Shown here one piece after another: positions 50,393-60,059 of a stretch of DNA of 64,000 bases (position 1 is its first letter; each line of letters starts with the position of its first letter). Location: contig NZ_JOHY01000019.1 in the NCBI RefSeq assembly GCF_000721495.1, positions 42,866-106,865 of the forward strand, given 5' to 3'. This DNA is from Streptomyces sp. NRRL F-5123 (lineage in GTDB: Bacteria > Actinomycetota > Actinomycetes > Streptomycetales > Streptomycetaceae). The notes under the pieces were generated by a model that saw only the letters and a list, made by a program, of their open reading frames with translations, searched no databases and was not told the origin of the DNA. Both the position numbers and the translations under genes were made by a program.

Positions 50393-52867
50393 CTACGGAA
50401 GGGCCTGCTCGAACCACACCGTCTTGCCCCGCGCGGAGCGGCTGGTGCCCCACTCCCGCGCGAGCCTGCTCACGATCCGCACCCCGCGCCCGCCCTCGTC
50501 CTCGGGGCCCGCGCTGAGCAGCACCGGCACCCCGTGGTCGTCGTCGGACACCTCCACCAGCAGCGCGTCCGCCCGCACCATCCGCAGCCGCACGGGCCCG
50601 TCGTGCGCGTGCCGTACGGCGTTGGTGACGACCTCGCCGACCAGCAGCTCCGCGGTCTCCGCGGCCTCGGCCAGACCCCACCCGTCCAGCCGCCCGCGCA
50701 CCAGCGAGCGGGCGCGGGCGACCTCGCGCGGCTCGGCGGCCAGCTCCCACTCGGCGACGTCGGAGCGCGGGATGCCGTTCAGCCGGGCCATCAGCAGGGC
50801 GACGTCGTCGTTGCGGCCGCCGCGCCGGTTCAGGGCGCGGATGACGGTGTCGCACGCGGTGTCCATGGACGCGGCCGGGTGCGCGGCGCTCTCGCACAGC
50901 GCGGCCAGTCCCGCCCCGATGTCCTGCCCGCGCACCTCGACCAGCCCGTCGGTGCACAGCACCAGCCGGTCGCCGGGCGCGACGGGGAAGCGCGCCGTCT
51001 CGAAGGGAACCCCGCCGACGCCGAGCGGCGCGCCGGTCGGCAGCTCCAGCAGCTCGCTGCGGCCGTCGGCCGCGCGCACCAGCACCGGGGGGATGTGCCC
51101 GGCGTTGGCGATCAGCACCTCGGACTCCACCGGGTCGTACACGGCGTAGAGGCACGTCGCCAGGTACTGCTCGCCGAGCCGCTGCGCGAGGTCGTCGAGG
51201 TTGCGCAGCAGCTGCGCGGGCGGCAGGCCGAGCTGCGCCATGGTCTGCACGGCGGTGCGGAACTGGCCCATCATCGCCGCGGCGTTCAGCCCGTGGCCCA
51301 TGACGTCGCCGACGACCAGCGCGAGCCGCGAGCCGGGCAGCTTGATGGTGTCGAACCAGTCGCCGCCGACCCGGCCGAGCCGGGTGCCGGGCAGGTAGCG
51401 GGTGGCCACGTCGCAGCCGGGCATCCGCGGGGGGATGTGCGGCAGCATGCTGTCCTGGAGGGTGTCGGCGACGTTCTCCTGGTACGTGTACATGCGCGCG
51501 TTGTCGAGCACGAGCCCGGCGCGGGCCGCCAGCTCGGCGCCGGTGACGCGGTCCATGTCGTCGAACGGCGGGCGCTCGCGGTGCCGCAAAAGGATCATGA
51601 AGCCCAGCACCACGTCGCGCGCCTTGAGCGGCACGACCAGCATGGAGCGGTGCGTGATCAGCGGGCTGATGTCGCGCTTGGGGAACTGCTCGGCGATGGC
51701 CCTGCCCATTTCCTCGCTGATCCGCGGGACGAGCACCGGGTCGCCGGTGGTCATGCACTGGAAGAAGGGCGTCTGCGCGGGGAAGGGCATCGACTCGCCG
51801 ACCGGCACGACGTCGTCCCAGCGGCCCGGCTCGTCGGTGTGCTCGACCGCGACGCGGTACCACATGGTGGTGACGTCCGGCGGCCCGTCCGGGAAGCCCT
51901 CGCCGGCGAGCACCTGCTCGCGCAGGTACGTGCCCGCGACGTCCGTGAAGCGCGGCACGACCGCCTTGCTGACCTCCTCGACGGTGAGCGCCAGGTCCAG
52001 CGAGGTGCCGATCCGGCGGCTGACCTCGTTGAGGAACTCCAGGTGCTCGCGCACCGCCGCGTGCTCCAGGTCCGGCGCCAGGTCCTCGGCCGGTACGGAC
52101 AGCGGGTCGGCCGCGGCCGCCTGCTCCGCGGCCCGCCGCCGGGCCTGCCGCTCCGCGCGGCGCGGCACGCCCCAGTCCGGTGTGACGGGTACCCGGTCGT
52201 GCCGGCTGACCTCCAGCACCGGGTAGCCCAGCTCCAGCACCTGGGCCACGACCCGGGCGCTGTCCAGCGGGTTCATGCCGGGCAGGATCTCCGGCAGCTG
52301 CCTGGCCAGCTCGTCGGCCCCGGCGAATTCGGTGTGCAGGGCGAAGCCGGGCGCGATGCGCGGCGCCGCCCCGGCGGACTCGCCGTCCTCCTCCCCGGCC
52401 ACCTCCGCGGCGCCGGGAAGCGCGCGCAGCAGCGGGACGGCGTCCGCGGCCAGGACCAGCAGCCGCTCGGGCCCCGGCCCGACCAGCGGGTAGGCCCACC
52501 ACAGCACGTCGAGCGCCTCGCCCGCCGCGGGCCGCTCGGCGAAGAGCCGCGCCCGGCCCGCGGTGGGGTACGGGCCCGCGCCGTCCAGCGGGTCGTCGAG
52601 GTCGCCCAGGTCGCCGAGGTCGCCGAATCCCGAGCGGCCGCCGGCCGGGTAGGCGGGGCCGCTCGCGGGCGGCTCGGGCGCCGCGTTCTCCAGCGCGCCG
52701 GCCACCGGCAGCAGGTCGGCGGCGGGGCGCCCCACGGCCTCGACCCGGGAGGGGCCGAAGAGCCGGCGCGCCCCCGTACTCCAGTGCGACACCCTGCCCG
52801 CCGCGTCCACGACGATCACCGCGAGCGGGATCCGACCGGAGAAATCCGGCGGAATACGGGCGTCCAT
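50393..52867 (-). CDS. SpoIIE-type PP2C phosphatase with PAS, GAF and HATPase domains
   Basis: An 824-residue protein. Residues about 10-70 form a PAS-like domain (IPLAVIVVDAAGRVSHWSTGARRLFG), about 280-455 a GAF domain, about 475-690 the SpoIIE/PP2C catalytic domain (GGDWFDTIKL, VVGDVMGHGLNAA, LCTDGLVEVR, RNDDVALLMAR), and 700-824 a HATPase_c anti-sigma-like kinase domain (VVTNAVRHAHDGPV). Proteins of this arrangement control sigma-factor/anti-sigma partner switching in Streptomyces. Located in the cytoplasm. A repeated GDLGDL motif lies in the PAS-GAF linker. Confidence 0.85.
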   Translation of the reverse strand: MDARIPPDFSGRIPLAVIVVDAAGRVSHWSTGARRLFGPSRVEAVGRPAADLLPVAGALENAAPEPPASGPAYPAGGRSGFGDLGDLGDLDDPLDGAGPYPTAGRARLFAERPAAGEALDVLWWAYPLVGPGPERLLVLAADAVPLLRALPGAAEVAGEEDGESAGAAPRIAPGFALHTEFAGADELARQLPEILPGMNPLDSARVVAQVLELGYPVLEVSRHDRVPVTPDWGVPRRAERQARRRAAEQAAAADPLSVPAEDLAPDLEHAAVREHLEFLNEVSRRIGTSLDLALTVEEVSKAVVPRFTDVAGTYLREQVLAGEGFPDGPPDVTTMWYRVAVEHTDEPGRWDDVVPVGESMPFPAQTPFFQCMTTGDPVLVPRISEEMGRAIAEQFPKRDISPLITHRSMLVVPLKARDVVLGFMILLRHRERPPFDDMDRVTGAELAARAGLVLDNARMYTYQENVADTLQDSMLPHIPPRMPGCDVATRYLPGTRLGRVGGDWFDTIKLPGSRLALVVGDVMGHGLNAAAMMGQFRTAVQTMAQLGLPPAQLLRNLDDLAQRLGEQYLATCLYAVYDPVESEVLIANAGHIPPVLVRAADGRSELLELPTGAPLGVGGVPFETARFPVAPGDRLVLCTDGLVEVRGQDIGAGLAALCESAAHPAASMDTACDTVIRALNRRGGRNDDVALLMARLNGIPRSDVAEWELAAEPREVARARSLVRGRLDGWGLAEAAETAELLVGEVVTNAVRHAHDGPVRLRMVRADALLVEVSDDDHGVPVLLSAGPEDEGGRGVRIVSRLAREWGTSRSARGKTVWFEQALP

Positions 52868-53157
52868 GGTCGGCTGGGCTCCTTCCCCCGGCAGCCGCGG
52901 ACCCCTTCCCGGCAGGTGAGACCACCCGTACAGCCCAAGATCTGCGATGCCGATACCACGGTACGACCGGTACGGTGTGGCGCGGGCCGCAACTGCTGAA
53001 TCCGGCGTACGCCCGCGCGTGGGCAACCGCGCGCGTCGTGCTAGCGTCCGAAGCCTGTGTTCGAACTCCGATCCGGGCCTGTTGAGCGTCGAGGTCCGAC
53101 CCCGCCGGTAGCCGCCCGGCCGGGGCAACGCAACCGCCCGCTACCGGAAGAGGCCTT

Positions 53158-54822
53158 GTGACGACCTGGCAGCCTGCGCGGGTTTCCGCTTCGCGAAAAC
53201 CCAGGGACCTGCTGCGCCGCGTGAACGTACGCCACCCGGTCGTCGTGGCCACCGCGGTGGCCGCCGTACTGCACCTGCTCTGGGCCTTCTACCTGGCCAA
53301 GGACTCCGGCGACATGGCCGCGCAGTATGCGTGGACCGACTTCATACGGGCGCACCCGTCGGCGTCGTACAACTTCTCCTGGTACGGCGGGATGCACCCC
53401 GCCTCCTACAGCATCCTCTCGCCGTACATCATGGCCGCGCTGGGGGTGCGGACGACCGCGGTGATCGCCGGCACACTGTCGGCGACGGTCGGCGCGGCAC
53501 TCCTGGTCCGCAGCGGCGTCCGCCGTCCGATGGTGCCGGTCCTGTGGACGACGTTCGCTCTTTGGTGTGACGTCGTCTCCGGCCGGGTCACCTTCGCGCT
53601 CGGCATGCTCTTCGCGATGGTCGCCACACTGGTTCTCTTCCCCGCCGCGCAGAACCTGCGGGGCCGCTCCCCGCAGCTGGCCACCGCGGCGGCCATGACG
53701 GCGCTGGCCACCATGTGCAGTCCGGTGGCCGGGCTCTTCATCCTGGTGCTTGCCGCCTCGCTGTTCCTGACCGGGCGCCGGGTCGACGCGTACGTGCTGG
53801 CCGCGGTGCCGCCGCTGGTCGTCGGCGCGACCTCGCTGCTCTTCCCCTTCTACGGGGTGCAGCCCTTCGCCTGGTACTTCGCGATCATCCCGTTCGCCAT
53901 CGCCGTCGTCACCGCGCTCGTGGTGCCGAGGAAGTGGCGGGAGATCCACGCCGGCTCGTGGCTCTACGCCGCCGGCGTCGCGCTGACCTGGATCATCCCG
54001 TCCCCCATCGGCAGCAACGTCGAGCGCCTCGCGCTGCTCTTCGGCGGCACGGTGATGCTCCTCGTGGCCCGCGACAGCCGCTGGACCGGCTACCGGCTGG
54101 TGGCCCTGTGGCTGGCCTTCGCGGGCGTCGCGGCCTGGCAGATCACCAAGCCGATCGTCGACCAGGTCAACACCACCGCCGTCACGTCCACGGTGCGGCA
54201 CGCCCCGCCGCTCATCGCCGAGCTGCAGAAGGTCCAGGCCGACCGCGGCCGCGTCGAGGTCGTCCCGCTGCGCTCCCACTGGGAGGCGTCGGGCCTGTCC
54301 CCGTACGTCAACCTGGCCCGCGGCTGGAACCGGCAGGCCGACGTCGAGCGCAACCCGCTCTTCTACGACGGCACGCTCAGCCCCGACACGTACAAGGCGT
54401 GGCTGGAGCACTGGAGCGTCTACTACGTCGTGCTGCCCGCCGACGAGCCGGACGGCGCGGCCGTCGCCGAGGCGAAGATCGTCCGCTCCGCCCCGGACTG
54501 GCTGCACCCGGTGTGGAGCGACGCGAACTGGCAGGTCTTCAAGGTCGCAGGCGAGGTCGAGCCGCTCGCCGACCCGCCGGCCACCGTCGAGGAGGCCGGG
54601 CCGGCGGAGCTGACCGTCTCCATGCCGAACGCCGGCAGCGTGCTGCTGAGGATCCCGTGGTCGCCGGTGCTCGGGATCGAAGGGGCGAAGGACAACCATC
54701 ACGGGTGTCTCGCCGCGGACGGCGAGTGGACCCGCCTGTACGTGCCGGCGGCCGGCACGTACCGTATCGGCGGCTCCTACACCGACATCCGGGGCACCCA
54801 GTGCCCCAAACCCAGCAACTGA
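53158..54822 (+). CDS. polytopic membrane protein with extracellular C-terminal domain
   Basis: A 554-residue protein. Residues about 25-365 contain 10-12 hydrophobic helices, with a loop SWYGGMHPASYSILSP near the first ones that is like GT-C glycosyltransferases and similar actinobacterial proteins; residues 370-554 form a soluble domain (WSVYYVVLPADEPDG...). Often annotated as an MFS transporter in Streptomyces, but the large loop and C-terminal domain look more like a GT-C-type or cell-envelope protein. The GTG start has GGAAGAGG upstream. Function uncertain. Confidence 0.7.
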   Translation: MTTWQPARVSASRKPRDLLRRVNVRHPVVVATAVAAVLHLLWAFYLAKDSGDMAAQYAWTDFIRAHPSASYNFSWYGGMHPASYSILSPYIMAALGVRTTAVIAGTLSATVGAALLVRSGVRRPMVPVLWTTFALWCDVVSGRVTFALGMLFAMVATLVLFPAAQNLRGRSPQLATAAAMTALATMCSPVAGLFILVLAASLFLTGRRVDAYVLAAVPPLVVGATSLLFPFYGVQPFAWYFAIIPFAIAVVTALVVPRKWREIHAGSWLYAAGVALTWIIPSPIGSNVERLALLFGGTVMLLVARDSRWTGYRLVALWLAFAGVAAWQITKPIVDQVNTTAVTSTVRHAPPLIAELQKVQADRGRVEVVPLRSHWEASGLSPYVNLARGWNRQADVERNPLFYDGTLSPDTYKAWLEHWSVYYVVLPADEPDGAAVAEAKIVRSAPDWLHPVWSDANWQVFKVAGEVEPLADPPATVEEAGPAELTVSMPNAGSVLLRIPWSPVLGIEGAKDNHHGCLAADGEWTRLYVPAAGTYRIGGSYTDIRGTQCPKPSN

Positions 54823-54982
54823 CCTCCGCCCTTGCGCAGGGCGGTGCGCTCCCTGCTGCGCCGGGCGAGCGTCCCCGGGCTGCGGCTGCGCTGCCGGGTG
54901 AGCGTTTGGGGGGGCGCGGGGAACTGCGCGCTCAGCCACGTTCGCGGCGCGGGTCGTCACCGGCCCGAAGGGGCAGTTCGGT

Positions 54983-55137
54983 CCTCCCCCAGAGCTCCGC
55001 CTGGGAGGTGCCCCCAGGACCACCGGCCGGTGGTGGGTTGCTCGCGCAGTCCTCCCCCAGGCTCCGCCTGGGAGGTGCACCCACGCGCCCCTGAAAACGC
55101 CCGCCGGGCGGGCGGGCGCGGCCTGAAAACGCCCGCC
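54983..55137. repeat. cluster of dispersed intergenic repeats
   Basis: CCTCCCCCAG..CTGGGAGG occurs at 54983-55008 and 55051-55075; these are the Streptomyces palindromic elements. Between them, ACCACCGGCCGGTGGT is a perfect 16-bp palindrome (55019-55034). CCTGAAAACGCCCGCC is a direct repeat at 55090-55105 and 55122-55137, close to the unit at 16.6 kb. Near 54905 a copy of GGGGCGCGGGGAACTGCGCG is also present. The whole 54823-55223 gap has no gene. Confidence 0.75.
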
Positions 55138-55223
55138 CCGCGGCGCAGGCGCGCCCCCGGTACCCCGCGCGGCAGCGCAGAGCGCGCGCACGCGCGGGAG
55201 GGGGCTCGGGTATGGCCGGAGCG

Positions 55224-57815
55224 CTAATCCGGGTGGCCGAGCTGGAGGTCGCGTTCGGTGCGGCCGCCGCCCGCGACCTGGAGAACGGTGGCCACCGGCG
55301 GGTAACCGGCTGCGATGACGGTGTACTCCCCGGCCGCCAGGTCGACGAAGCGGAAGTTGCCGTCGGGGCCGGTCGTGACGGAGTCGACGACGTTGCCCGC
55401 CGCGTCCAGCAGGGTCACGCGCGCGTCCTCCACCGTGCGGCCGCCCGGCGCGCGGACGGTGCCGCGCAGGGCCGCGCCGCCCGCCAGCTCGACGTCCTGC
55501 CGGGTCTCGCGGGAGGCCTGGACGGTGACGGGGAGCGCGGCGGGCCGGAAGGCGGGGGCGCTCGCGGCCAGCGTGTACTCGCCGGCGACCAGCTCGGCCA
55601 GGACGTACTCGCCCTCGCGGCCGCTGCGGGCGGTGCCCACCACGTCGCCGCGGACGTCGGTGAGGGTCACGACGGCCTCGCGCACCGGCGTGCCGTCGGC
55701 GGTGCGCACCGCGCCCGCCAGGCGCCCCGCACCGCCGAGGACGACATCGAGGTCGACCGGGTGCTCGCCGACGGTGACGCTGACCGCCTGCGGCTGGTGC
55801 CCGCCGGCCGCGGCGATCAGGACGTAGCTGCCCCCGCCGGGCGCGCTGAGCGCGAAGCGGCCGTCCGTGGCGGTGGCGCCGCGCCCGACCTGCCGCCCGG
55901 TGCCGTCGATGAGGGTGAGCGCGGCAAGGCCGACCCCGCTGCCGTCGGAGTGCTGGACCGTGCCGCACACGGCGACCCCGCTGTGCGGCGGGGACGCGAA
56001 CGGGGCCGTCCGGGCGCCGGGCAGTGACGGGTCGCCCGCCGTACCGTCCAGATACCCGGCGGCGGGGCCGTCGTACGCGGTGGTGGCGGTCGCGGCCCCG
56101 GGGCCGTGCTGGGTGACCAAGGGTTTCTCCTTGAGCAGGAAGGCGAAGAGGAAGCCGAGGACGAGCACCGGCACCAGGTAGAGGAAGATCCGGGGCATGG
56201 CTTCGGCGTAGGCGCGGATGTAGCCGTCGCGCACCTCCGCGGGCAGGGTGCGGACGAGTTGCGGGGTGACCGACTGCGGGTCGGGCAGCCGGGCGCCGTG
56301 CGGCAGTTCGACGGCGAGGCGCTTGCCGAGCCGGTTGGCGAGCAGGGTGCCGAAGACCGCGGCGCCGACGGAGCCGCCGATCTGCCGGAAGTAGTTGTTG
56401 GCGCTGGTGGCCGCGCCGATGTCGGAAGGCTGCACGGAGTTCTGCACGGCGAGCACCAGCACCGGCAGCACCATGCCGATGCCGAGGCCGAGCACGGCCA
56501 TGTAGACGCTGTACGTGACCTGCGGGGTGTCCGCGTCCATCAGCGACAGCAGCCACATGCCGGCCGCGGACAGCACCCCGCCCAGGACGGGGAAGATCTT
56601 GTACCGCCCGGTGCGGCTGATGAGCTGGCCGCCGACGACGGAGGCCACGACGACACCGAGCATCATCGGCAGCATCAGCAGGCCCGAGCTGGTGGCGCTC
56701 GCGCCGTCGACCATCTGCAGGAAGGTCGGCAGGTAGCTGGCGGCGCCGAAGAGGGCGACGCCGACGACGCAGCCGATGAGGGCCGTGACGTTGAAGACGC
56801 CGTCCCGGAAGAGCCGCAGCGGGATGACGGGCTCGGCCGCGTACCGCTCGACGATCAGGAAGAGCAGCGCGCAGCCCGCGGCGCCCGCGCCCAGGCCCAG
56901 GATCTCCCGGGAGCGCCAGCCGTACGTGGAGCCGCCCCAGGTGGTGAGCAGCACCAGGCACGTGGAGCCGGCGGCGAGCAGCAGCGCGCCCAGCACGTCC
57001 AGCTTGGGGCGCGCGGCCGGCTTGGGCAGCTTCAGCACCAGCGCGATGACGGCGAGGGTGACCAGGCCGAAGGGGATGTTGATCGCGAAGCACCAGCGCC
57101 AGGAGGCGTGGTCGGTGAAGAACCCGCCGAGCAGCGGCCCGGCGACCGAGGCGAGCCCGAAGGCGGCGCCGATGGTGCCCATGTAGCGCCCGCGCTCCCG
57201 GGGCGGGACGATGTCGGCCATGATCGCCTGGACACCGATCATCAGCCCGCCGCCGCCGATGCCCTGGATCGCGCGGAAGGCGATCAGCTCGTTCATCGAC
57301 CGCGACCAGGCCGCCAGCGCGGAGCCGGCGACGAAGGTCAGGATCGCGAACTGGAAGACGCCCTTGCGGCCGAAGAGGTCGCCGAGCTTGCCGTAGATCG
57401 GCAGGCCGATGGTGGACGCCAGGAGGTACGCGGTGACGACCCATGACATCTTGTCGAGGCCGTGCAGCTCGCCGACGATCTTGGGCAGCGCGGTCGCCAC
57501 GATCATCTGGTCGAGCGCGGCCAGCAGCAGGGCCAGCATCAGGCCCAGGAAGACCAGCCGGACCCGGCGCGGCGCCAGGTCGACGGGCGCGGCCAGGTCC
57601 GGCCCTCCCGCCTCGTCGCCGGTCTCCCGCGGGGTTCCGCCGCCCGGGGCCGGCCGGACGGCCGCGGCGCCCTCCGGCGGGCTCCCGGTGATCCCCGCCG
57701 TCTGCCGCAGGGCGGGGCTGCGGGCCCCGCGCCGCTCCCCGTCCTCCTCCGTTGCGCCGCCTGCGCCGTCCTTGGCCAGTGCCGCCTTCCGCGCCGTGAG
57801 CGCGCTGCCTGCCAC
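55224..57815 (-). CDS. DHA2/EmrB-type MFS transporter fused to carboxypeptidase-regulatory-like domains
   Basis: An 863-residue protein. Residues about 75-590 are a 14-helix DHA2 drug/H+ antiporter ([30 protein letters not shown] and [25 protein letters not shown] are the family motifs). Residues about 608-863 hold three ~80-residue Ig-like carboxypeptidase-regulatory/CnaB-like repeats (each with a GTVxxxDGxxV...T.PDGxYxL pattern). This fusion is known in several Streptomyces species, so it is not unique, but its function is unclear: it may be a transporter with an extracellular or cytoplasmic scaffold. GTG start with GGGGAG upstream. Confidence 0.85.
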   Translation of the reverse strand: MAGSALTARKAALAKDGAGGATEEDGERRGARSPALRQTAGITGSPPEGAAAVRPAPGGGTPRETGDEAGGPDLAAPVDLAPRRVRLVFLGLMLALLLAALDQMIVATALPKIVGELHGLDKMSWVVTAYLLASTIGLPIYGKLGDLFGRKGVFQFAILTFVAGSALAAWSRSMNELIAFRAIQGIGGGGLMIGVQAIMADIVPPRERGRYMGTIGAAFGLASVAGPLLGGFFTDHASWRWCFAINIPFGLVTLAVIALVLKLPKPAARPKLDVLGALLLAAGSTCLVLLTTWGGSTYGWRSREILGLGAGAAGCALLFLIVERYAAEPVIPLRLFRDGVFNVTALIGCVVGVALFGAASYLPTFLQMVDGASATSSGLLMLPMMLGVVVASVVGGQLISRTGRYKIFPVLGGVLSAAGMWLLSLMDADTPQVTYSVYMAVLGLGIGMVLPVLVLAVQNSVQPSDIGAATSANNYFRQIGGSVGAAVFGTLLANRLGKRLAVELPHGARLPDPQSVTPQLVRTLPAEVRDGYIRAYAEAMPRIFLYLVPVLVLGFLFAFLLKEKPLVTQHGPGAATATTAYDGPAAGYLDGTAGDPSLPGARTAPFASPPHSGVAVCGTVQHSDGSGVGLAALTLIDGTGRQVGRGATATDGRFALSAPGGGSYVLIAAAGGHQPQAVSVTVGEHPVDLDVVLGGAGRLAGAVRTADGTPVREAVVTLTDVRGDVVGTARSGREGEYVLAELVAGEYTLAASAPAFRPAALPVTVQASRETRQDVELAGGAALRGTVRAPGGRTVEDARVTLLDAAGNVVDSVTTGPDGNFRFVDLAAGEYTVIAAGYPPVATVLQVAGGGRTERDLQLGHPD

Positions 57816-57978
57816 CCGTCACTCCCCTCGTCACACCTGCTCCGCCACCGTCTCCGCCATGAGGCGACAACGAAGCAGGGGCGCGGCGATTCTCAGGAAG
57901 TAGGCAAAACCACCCGTACCAGTGAAAGATCACGAAGCCGGTCGAGTGGCAGGCGGGGCAAAACGCCCCGGCGGGTGC

Positions 57979-58428
57979 TCAGTTGCCGCCCTCGACCTCG
58001 GCGGCGAACTTCGCCAGGATCTCGTCGTAGATGCGGTTGAGCCCCTTGGGGGCGAAGGTGCGCTCGAAGAAGCCGCCGATGCCGCCGGCGCCCTGCCAGC
58101 GGGTCGTGGCGACGACCTTGCTGCGCCCGGCGCCCGCCTCGGCCACCGTCCAGGCGGTGGTCATGCTGGAGTTGCGGTCGCTCTCCAGCAGCTGCCGCTC
58201 GGCGGGCGCGGTGACGTCCAGCAGGCAGTCGCGCACCCGCTTGCTCGTGGCCTGGAGCCGCCAGTGCACCAGGGTCCCGGCACCCTTGCCGCCCTCGCGC
58301 ACCTCGTACTCGCTGAACTGCTCAGGCAGCACCCGGCCGCGGGTGCCCGCGTAGTCGGCGAGCGCGGCATAGACGCGCTCCGGCTCCGCGGCGACGATCC
58401 GCTCGGTGGTGGCCTCGACCAGCGCCAT
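57979..58428 (-). CDS. SRPBCC-family polyketide cyclase/dehydrase-like protein
   Basis: A 149-residue Bet v1-like protein: ATTERIVAAEPERVYAALADYAG at the start and the RVRDCLLDVTAPAERQLLESD strand/helix region. Binds a hydrophobic ligand. It is divergent from the radical SAM gene, and its promoter and the LexA-like box share the 58429-58554 gap. Confidence 0.85.
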   Translation of the reverse strand: MALVEATTERIVAAEPERVYAALADYAGTRGRVLPEQFSEYEVREGGKGAGTLVHWRLQATSKRVRDCLLDVTAPAERQLLESDRNSSMTTAWTVAEAGAGRSKVVATTRWQGAGGIGGFFERTFAPKGLNRIYDEILAKFAAEVEGGN

Positions 58429-58494
58429 TGATTCTCCTCGGTCCGTGTCCGTGCGCGTTCTTCACGCGCCGCACAAGCCAACCACACCTGATTT

Positions 58495-58510
58495 TCGAAT
58501 CTGTGTTCTA
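58495..58510. promoter_or_regulatory. LexA-like (SOS) box upstream of the radical SAM gene
   Basis: TCGAATCTGTGTTCTA matches the actinobacterial LexA consensus TCGAAC-N4-GTTCGA at 10 of 12 specified positions. A -10-like TATTGT (58509-58514) overlaps its right end, so a repressor bound here would block initiation. Confidence 0.45.
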
Positions 58511-58554
58511 TTGTGGAGGAGAACGGCACACCGGACGACCGCAGGGAGGGCGCC

Positions 58555-59697
58555 ATGCGCTGGGAACAGCTGGGCCGGGAGGACGCGACGGCCGCGCTCT
58601 TCGGCACCGACGCGGTGACCCGCCGCTTCGACACGCCCGAATTCCGCGGCATCACCTTCCACGAGGTGCGCGCCCGCTCGATCCTGAACCGGGTGCCGGG
58701 CGCGTCGCGCATGCCCTTCGAGTGGACGGTGAACCCCTACCGCGGGTGCAGCCACGCGTGTGTCTACTGCTTCGCACGCAAGAGCCACAGCTATCTGGAC
58801 CTGGACACCGGACTGGGCTTCGACACCCAGATCGTGGTGAAGACCAACGCGCCGGAGCTGCTGCGCCGCGAGCTGGCCGCGCCGCGCTGGCGCGGCGAGC
58901 ACGTGGCGATGGGCACCAACGTCGACTGCTACCAGCGGGCCGAGGGCCGGTATCGGCTGATGCCCGGCATCCTCGCGGCACTGCGGGACCGCGCCAACCC
59001 CTTCTCGATCCTCACCAAGGGCTCGCTGATCCTGCGCGACCTGGAGCTGGTGCGGCAGGCCGCACGCGTCACCGAGGTGTCCATCGCGCTGTCGGTCGGC
59101 TTCCTGGACGGGGAGCTGTGGCGCAGCGTGGAGCCGGGCACGCCTTCCCCCCAGACGCGCCTGGCGGTCTGCCGCACCCTCGCGGAGAACGGGATACCGG
59201 TGTCGGTGCTGATGGCGCCGGTGCTGCCCTTCCTCAGCGACTCGCCGGAGCAGCTGCGCGCGACGGTGCGGGCCGTCGCCGCGGCCGGGGCCGGGTCCGT
59301 GACCCCGCTGGTGCTGCACCTGCGGCCCGGCGCCCGGGAGTGGTACATGGCGTGGCTGGCCCGCGAGCACCCGCATCTCGTACGGCGCTACGAGGTGATG
59401 TACGCGGGCGGCTCGTACGCGCCGACGTGGTACCAGCGCCGGATCACCCGCCAGGTGCACGAGTTCGCCGCCGAGTTCGGCTGCGGCCCGGCCGGCGGGT
59501 TCCGCGGGCCGGAGGCGGATCGCGGTGGCGTACGGGAGCGGGGGGCGGCGCGGGAGCGGGAGGCGGCGCGGGAGCGGGAGGCGGCGCGGGAGCGGGAGGC
59601 GGCGCGGGAGCGGGAGGCCGCACCGGAGCGGGGGCCCGCGCGGGAACGGGAGCAGGATCGCGGCGGCCCGGGCGACACCCAGCTGACGCTGCTCTGA
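58555..59697 (+). CDS. Rv2578c-type radical SAM protein with tandem-repeat tail
   Basis: A 380-residue protein of the radical SAM superfamily. The Fe-S motif is C65-x3-C69-x2-C72 (RGCSHACVYCFA), with the early FNRVPGASRMPFEWTVNPY-like stretch of the Rv2578c/SPL-like family. Residues about 325-365 are an (A-A-R-E-R-E) tail made by 18-bp DNA repeats and are probably disordered. Start ATG 58555 has AGGGAGGG upstream. It may relate to DNA photoproduct or nucleic acid repair; exact role is unknown. Confidence 0.85.
   Translation: MRWEQLGREDATAALFGTDAVTRRFDTPEFRGITFHEVRARSILNRVPGASRMPFEWTVNPYRGCSHACVYCFARKSHSYLDLDTGLGFDTQIVVKTNAPELLRRELAAPRWRGEHVAMGTNVDCYQRAEGRYRLMPGILAALRDRANPFSILTKGSLILRDLELVRQAARVTEVSIALSVGFLDGELWRSVEPGTPSPQTRLAVCRTLAENGIPVSVLMAPVLPFLSDSPEQLRATVRAVAAAGAGSVTPLVLHLRPGAREWYMAWLAREHPHLVRRYEVMYAGGSYAPTWYQRRITRQVHEFAAEFGCGPAGGFRGPEADRGGVRERGAAREREAAREREAAREREAAREREAAPERGPAREREQDRGGPGDTQLTLL
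59545..59634 (+). repeat. 18-bp coding tandem repeats in radical SAM gene
   Basis: GCGGCGCGGGAGCGGGAG is repeated perfectly four times (59545-59562, 59563-59580, 59581-59598, 59599-59616), followed by a diverged copy to 59634. Each unit encodes AAREREx. The array is prone to slippage in frame. Confidence 0.85.
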
Positions 59698-59826
59698 CCC
59701 CTGCCCGGCGGGTGCGGGCGGGCCGTCCGTGCGCCACGGGGGCGTACGGGCGGCGCCGCCCGCACCCGCCACCGCGCGCTCATCTGTCGGCGACCCAGAT
59801 CACATGCGCGCAGGGGTGGCGCTCAA

Positions 59827-59843
59827 GTTACTCGCCGGTTACC
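59827..59843 (+). promoter_or_regulatory. GTTAC direct repeat upstream of 3-hydroxyacyl-CoA dehydrogenase gene
   Basis: GTTAC occurs at 59827-59831 and 59838-59842, 11 bp apart, one helical turn. It lies in the 362-base gap before the dehydrogenase gene and may be a regulator site. No other gene is seen in 59698-60059. Confidence 0.3.
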
Positions 59844-60059
59844 CTCGAAAGCACCGTGCACGGCGGCCTGGTGACGCAGCCGCCCTGCACCGCACGACGA
59901 CGTTCGGTCCGGCATCATCGCGGCCGGCCCCGGGACAGGGCCGGCCGGGTTTCCCGCGGGCGCGCCCCCACCACACCGGCTGCCCCGCGACTCCACCCAC
60001 CCTCATCCCGCCGTGCGCGCCGCGGCGCGCCCGCGCTTCCCAGCGTCTGGAGTCACGCG

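Noticed and set aside
52959..52974. Direct repeat CGGTACG (twice, 9 bp apart) upstream of the SpoIIE gene
   Set aside because: Too short and too GC-rich to separate from chance; no other regulatory sign nearby.
57920..58500. Possible coding frames opposite the SRPBCC gene
   Set aside because: The SRPBCC frame has clear fold motifs; the others are shadows.
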